A DNA stretch of 5,065 bases, from positions 1 to 5,065 of the forward strand of contig SBBV01000568.1 of NCBI GenBank assembly GCA_005240015.1, given 5' to 3'. The notes under the pieces were generated by a model. That model had not been told where the DNA came from. It saw only the letters and a list, made by a program, of their open reading frames with translations, and made no database searches. This document shows positions 3,270 to 5,065 of the stretch, piece by piece (positions within the stretch are counted from its first letter, which is position 1; every line of letters begins with the position of its first letter). Source of the DNA: Candidatus Odyssella thessalonicensis (GTDB taxonomy: Bacteria > Pseudomonadota > Alphaproteobacteria > Bin65). Both the position numbers and the translations under genes were made by a program.

Positions 3270-5065
3270 GCGGGCGGGAACGCATCGCGGCGACGGGCGC
3301 GCTGCCGCTCTGGCTGCCGGCCGCGGCCGCCGTGGCGCTGCTCGGCGCGGCCGCGGGCGCCTACGAGCTGCGCCTCCTCGCCATCGCCGGCTGCTACGCG
3401 CTGGCGGTGCTCGGCTATCAGTTCATCTTCGGCCGCATCGGCGCGCTCTCGCTGGCGCAAGGCGCCTTCTTCGGCCTCGGCGCCTACGCCAGCGCGCTGC
3501 TCGCGCTGAAGCTCGATTGGGACTTCGTGCGCACCTTTCCCGCCGCGATCGCGCTGGCGCTCGTGCTTGCCGCGATCGTGGGCGGCGTCGTGCTGCGCCT
3601 CGCCTCGCATTATTTCGCGCTGGCGACCTTGGCGGTGGCCGAGCTGCTGCACATCGTCGTGCTCGAGTGGATCGAGCTGACGGGCGGCGGCAACGGCCTG
3701 CCCAACGTGCCCGGCTTGGTGCTGCTCGATTGGACCGTGCCGCGGGGATGGCCGGTGACCGTGTTCGTGTGGGGGTGGGTCGGCCTCGGCACGCTGCTCG
3801 CCGTCAATTTCTCGACAAGCCTCTATGGCGACGGCGCGCGCCTGCTCCGCGCCGAGCCGCTCGCCGCGGCCGCCGCCGGCATCGACCAAGGAGCGCGGCG
3901 GATGGCGGCATTCCTGCTGAGCGCGGCGTTCGGCGCTGCCGCCGGCGCGCTCTACGTGCACACGCTCGGCGTGGTTTCGCCCGAGGCGCTGCGCTTCGAC
4001 GTGATGGTGCTGATCCTCTGCATGACCGTGATCGGCGGGCGCAACGCGGTGGCGGGGGCACTCGTGGGCGCGCTGCTGCTCGTGCACCTGCCCGAGTGGT
4101 TCCGCGCGTTCGAGCGCTGGGCGCTGCTCGCCTACGGCGCGGGGCTGCTGATCGCGATCGTGGCAGCGCCCGAGGGCATCGCGGGCGCGGTGCAGTCGCT
4201 GTGGCGGCGCTGGTTCGGTCCGCCTCCCGTCGCCGCGAGAGCGCCGGTGCCGATCGAGCCGGCGGCCGCCCCCTCCACGGCGCCCTTTACCGACGATCGC
4301 GCGATCCTCGCCGCGCAGGCGGTCGGCATCGCGTTCGGCGGCAACCGCGCGCTCGGCGGCGTCACCATGTTCCTGCGGCCGGGCGAGATCCTGGGGCTCA
4401 TCGGCCCCAACGGCTCGGGCAAGACGACGCTGCTCAACCTCTTGAGCGGTTTCCACCGCCCCGAGAGCGGCCGCATCTTCTTCGACGGGCGCGACGTGAC
4501 GGCGCTCCCCGCTTGGCAGCGCGCCCGCGCCGGCATCGCGCGCAGCTTCCAGCACGGCGCGCTCGCGACCGATCTCACCGCGCTCGACAATGTCGCGGTT
4601 GCGGCGGCGCCCGCGCGTTCGCGCCGGGCGAGGGTCGCGGATCTGTTCCGCCTCGGCCGCGATCGGAAGCGCCGGCGCGCGCGCGCGGCCGCGATGGCGG
4701 CGCTCGGCGTCGTCGGCGCGGCCAAGATCGCGGGCAAGATCGGCGCCGATCTCTCGGCCGCCGAGCGCCGACGCGTCGAGCTGGCGCGGGCGCTCGTGGC
4801 GGAGCCCAAGGTGATCCTGCTCGACGAGCCGGCGGCCGGGCTTTCCGATGCCGAGAAATCCTCGCTGCGCACGGTGCTGCGCGAGATCGCGGCGCGCGGC
4901 ATCGGCCTGATCGTCGTGGATCACGGCATGCCGTTCCTGATGCCGCTCGCGAGCCGCGTGCTCTGCCTCGACGCCGGCCAGCCGATCGCCGCGGGCACGC
5001 CGGCCGAGGTGGCGGCGGCGCCCGAGGTGCGCCGCGCCTATCTCGGCGCCGGAGCGATGTCATGA
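3266..5065 (+). CDS. LivM permease fused to LivG-type ATPase (ABC importer)
   Basis: 599 aa: a membrane domain, a linker and an ATPase in one chain. Residues 1-310 resemble LivM, with GRIGALSLAQGAFFGLGAYASALLA (56-80), YFALATLAVAELLHIV (116-131), LTGGGNGLPNVPG (138-150), IGGRNAVAGALVGA (256-269) and eight or so hydrophobic segments. Residues about 312-345 are a Pro/Ala-rich linker. Residues 347-599 are a LivG-like ATPase: Walker A GPNGSGKTT (380-388), Q-loop Gln429 in SFQHGA, Walker B VILLDEP (516-522) with Glu521, D-loop AAGLSD (523-528) and switch His553. The signature motif reads LSAAE (496-500), lacking the usual glycine of LSGGQ/LSYGQ. The GTG start overlaps the livH-type stop (GTGA, 3266-3269). 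It is preferred because it just precedes the first membrane segment and the next in-frame Met is residue 213; an ATG at 3164 would add 34 arginine-rich residues inside the upstream gene. LivM-LivG fusions are known in alphaproteobacteria. The stop overlaps an ATG at 5062, so a second ATPase gene may follow. Confidence 0.93.
   Translation: MSGRERIAATGALPLWLPAAAAVALLGAAAGAYELRLLAIAGCYALAVLGYQFIFGRIGALSLAQGAFFGLGAYASALLALKLDWDFVRTFPAAIALALVLAAIVGGVVLRLASHYFALATLAVAELLHIVVLEWIELTGGGNGLPNVPGLVLLDWTVPRGWPVTVFVWGWVGLGTLLAVNFSTSLYGDGARLLRAEPLAAAAAGIDQGARRMAAFLLSAAFGAAAGALYVHTLGVVSPEALRFDVMVLILCMTVIGGRNAVAGALVGALLLVHLPEWFRAFERWALLAYGAGLLIAIVAAPEGIAGAVQSLWRRWFGPPPVAARAPVPIEPAAAPSTAPFTDDRAILAAQAVGIAFGGNRALGGVTMFLRPGEILGLIGPNGSGKTTLLNLLSGFHRPESGRIFFDGRDVTALPAWQRARAGIARSFQHGALATDLTALDNVAVAAAPARSRRARVADLFRLGRDRKRRRARAAAMAALGVVGAAKIAGKIGADLSAAERRRVELARALVAEPKVILLDEPAAGLSDAEKSSLRTVLREIAARGIGLIVVDHGMPFLMPLASRVLCLDAGQPIAAGTPAEVAAAPEVRRAYLGAGAMS

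Noticed and set aside
3194..4924. A 576-codon open frame on the minus strand, opposite the permease-ATPase gene
   Set aside because: It is rich in Arg, Ala, Glu and His, has no recognisable domain and mirrors the codon pattern of the real gene. Long antisense open frames are expected at this GC content.

Overview
The window is very GC-rich DNA with tightly packed genes, strong G/C preference at third codon positions, and an intergenic palindromic repeat of a kind common in Alphaproteobacteria. I read it as a chromosomal segment of an alphaproteobacterium (Rhizobiales or Rhodospirillales-like). This is inferred from composition and gene style, because no taxonomic marker gene is present.

Layout. 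Minus strand, 29-808: a crotonase-fold enoyl-CoA hydratase/isomerase family protein, with a perfect 18-base palindrome just beyond its stop at the window edge (1-18). Positions 809-1142 are a divergent intergenic region. It holds a palindromic repeat (880-922), a candidate promoter (1010-1038) and a complete TPP (thiamin pyrophosphate) riboswitch aptamer (1050-1141). Plus strand from 1143: a possible 20-codon leader ORF (1143-1205), a periplasmic substrate-binding protein (1217-2371), a LivH-type permease (2382-3269), and a LivM permease fused to a LivG-type ATPase (3266-5065). The last stop codon overlaps an ATG at 5062, probably the start of the next operon gene; in such systems this is usually a second ATPase (LivF-type).

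How the genes work together. The plus-strand genes make a branched-chain-amino-acid-type (HAAT/Liv family) ABC importer: binding protein, two permease domains and at least one ATPase. The family usually imports amino acids, urea, amides or nucleosides. Here the whole operon lies behind a well-conserved TPP riboswitch, so the natural hypothesis is that it imports thiamin, a thiamin precursor or a thiamin breakdown product and is shut down when TPP is plentiful. The thiamin-pathway ABC importers I know of, such as ThiBPQ, ThiXYZ and YkoEDC, belong to other transporter families.

The control region looks unusually elaborate. The aptamer's own AAGGGAG segment is a good Shine-Dalgarno for the 20-codon ORF that starts two bases after helix P1. 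That ORF ends on a TAG overlapping the Shine-Dalgarno of the binding-protein gene, which is itself locked in a hairpin. This suggests TPP controls translation of a leader peptide, which is coupled in turn to translation of the transporter. The enoyl-CoA hydratase is divergent and shows no evident link to thiamin.
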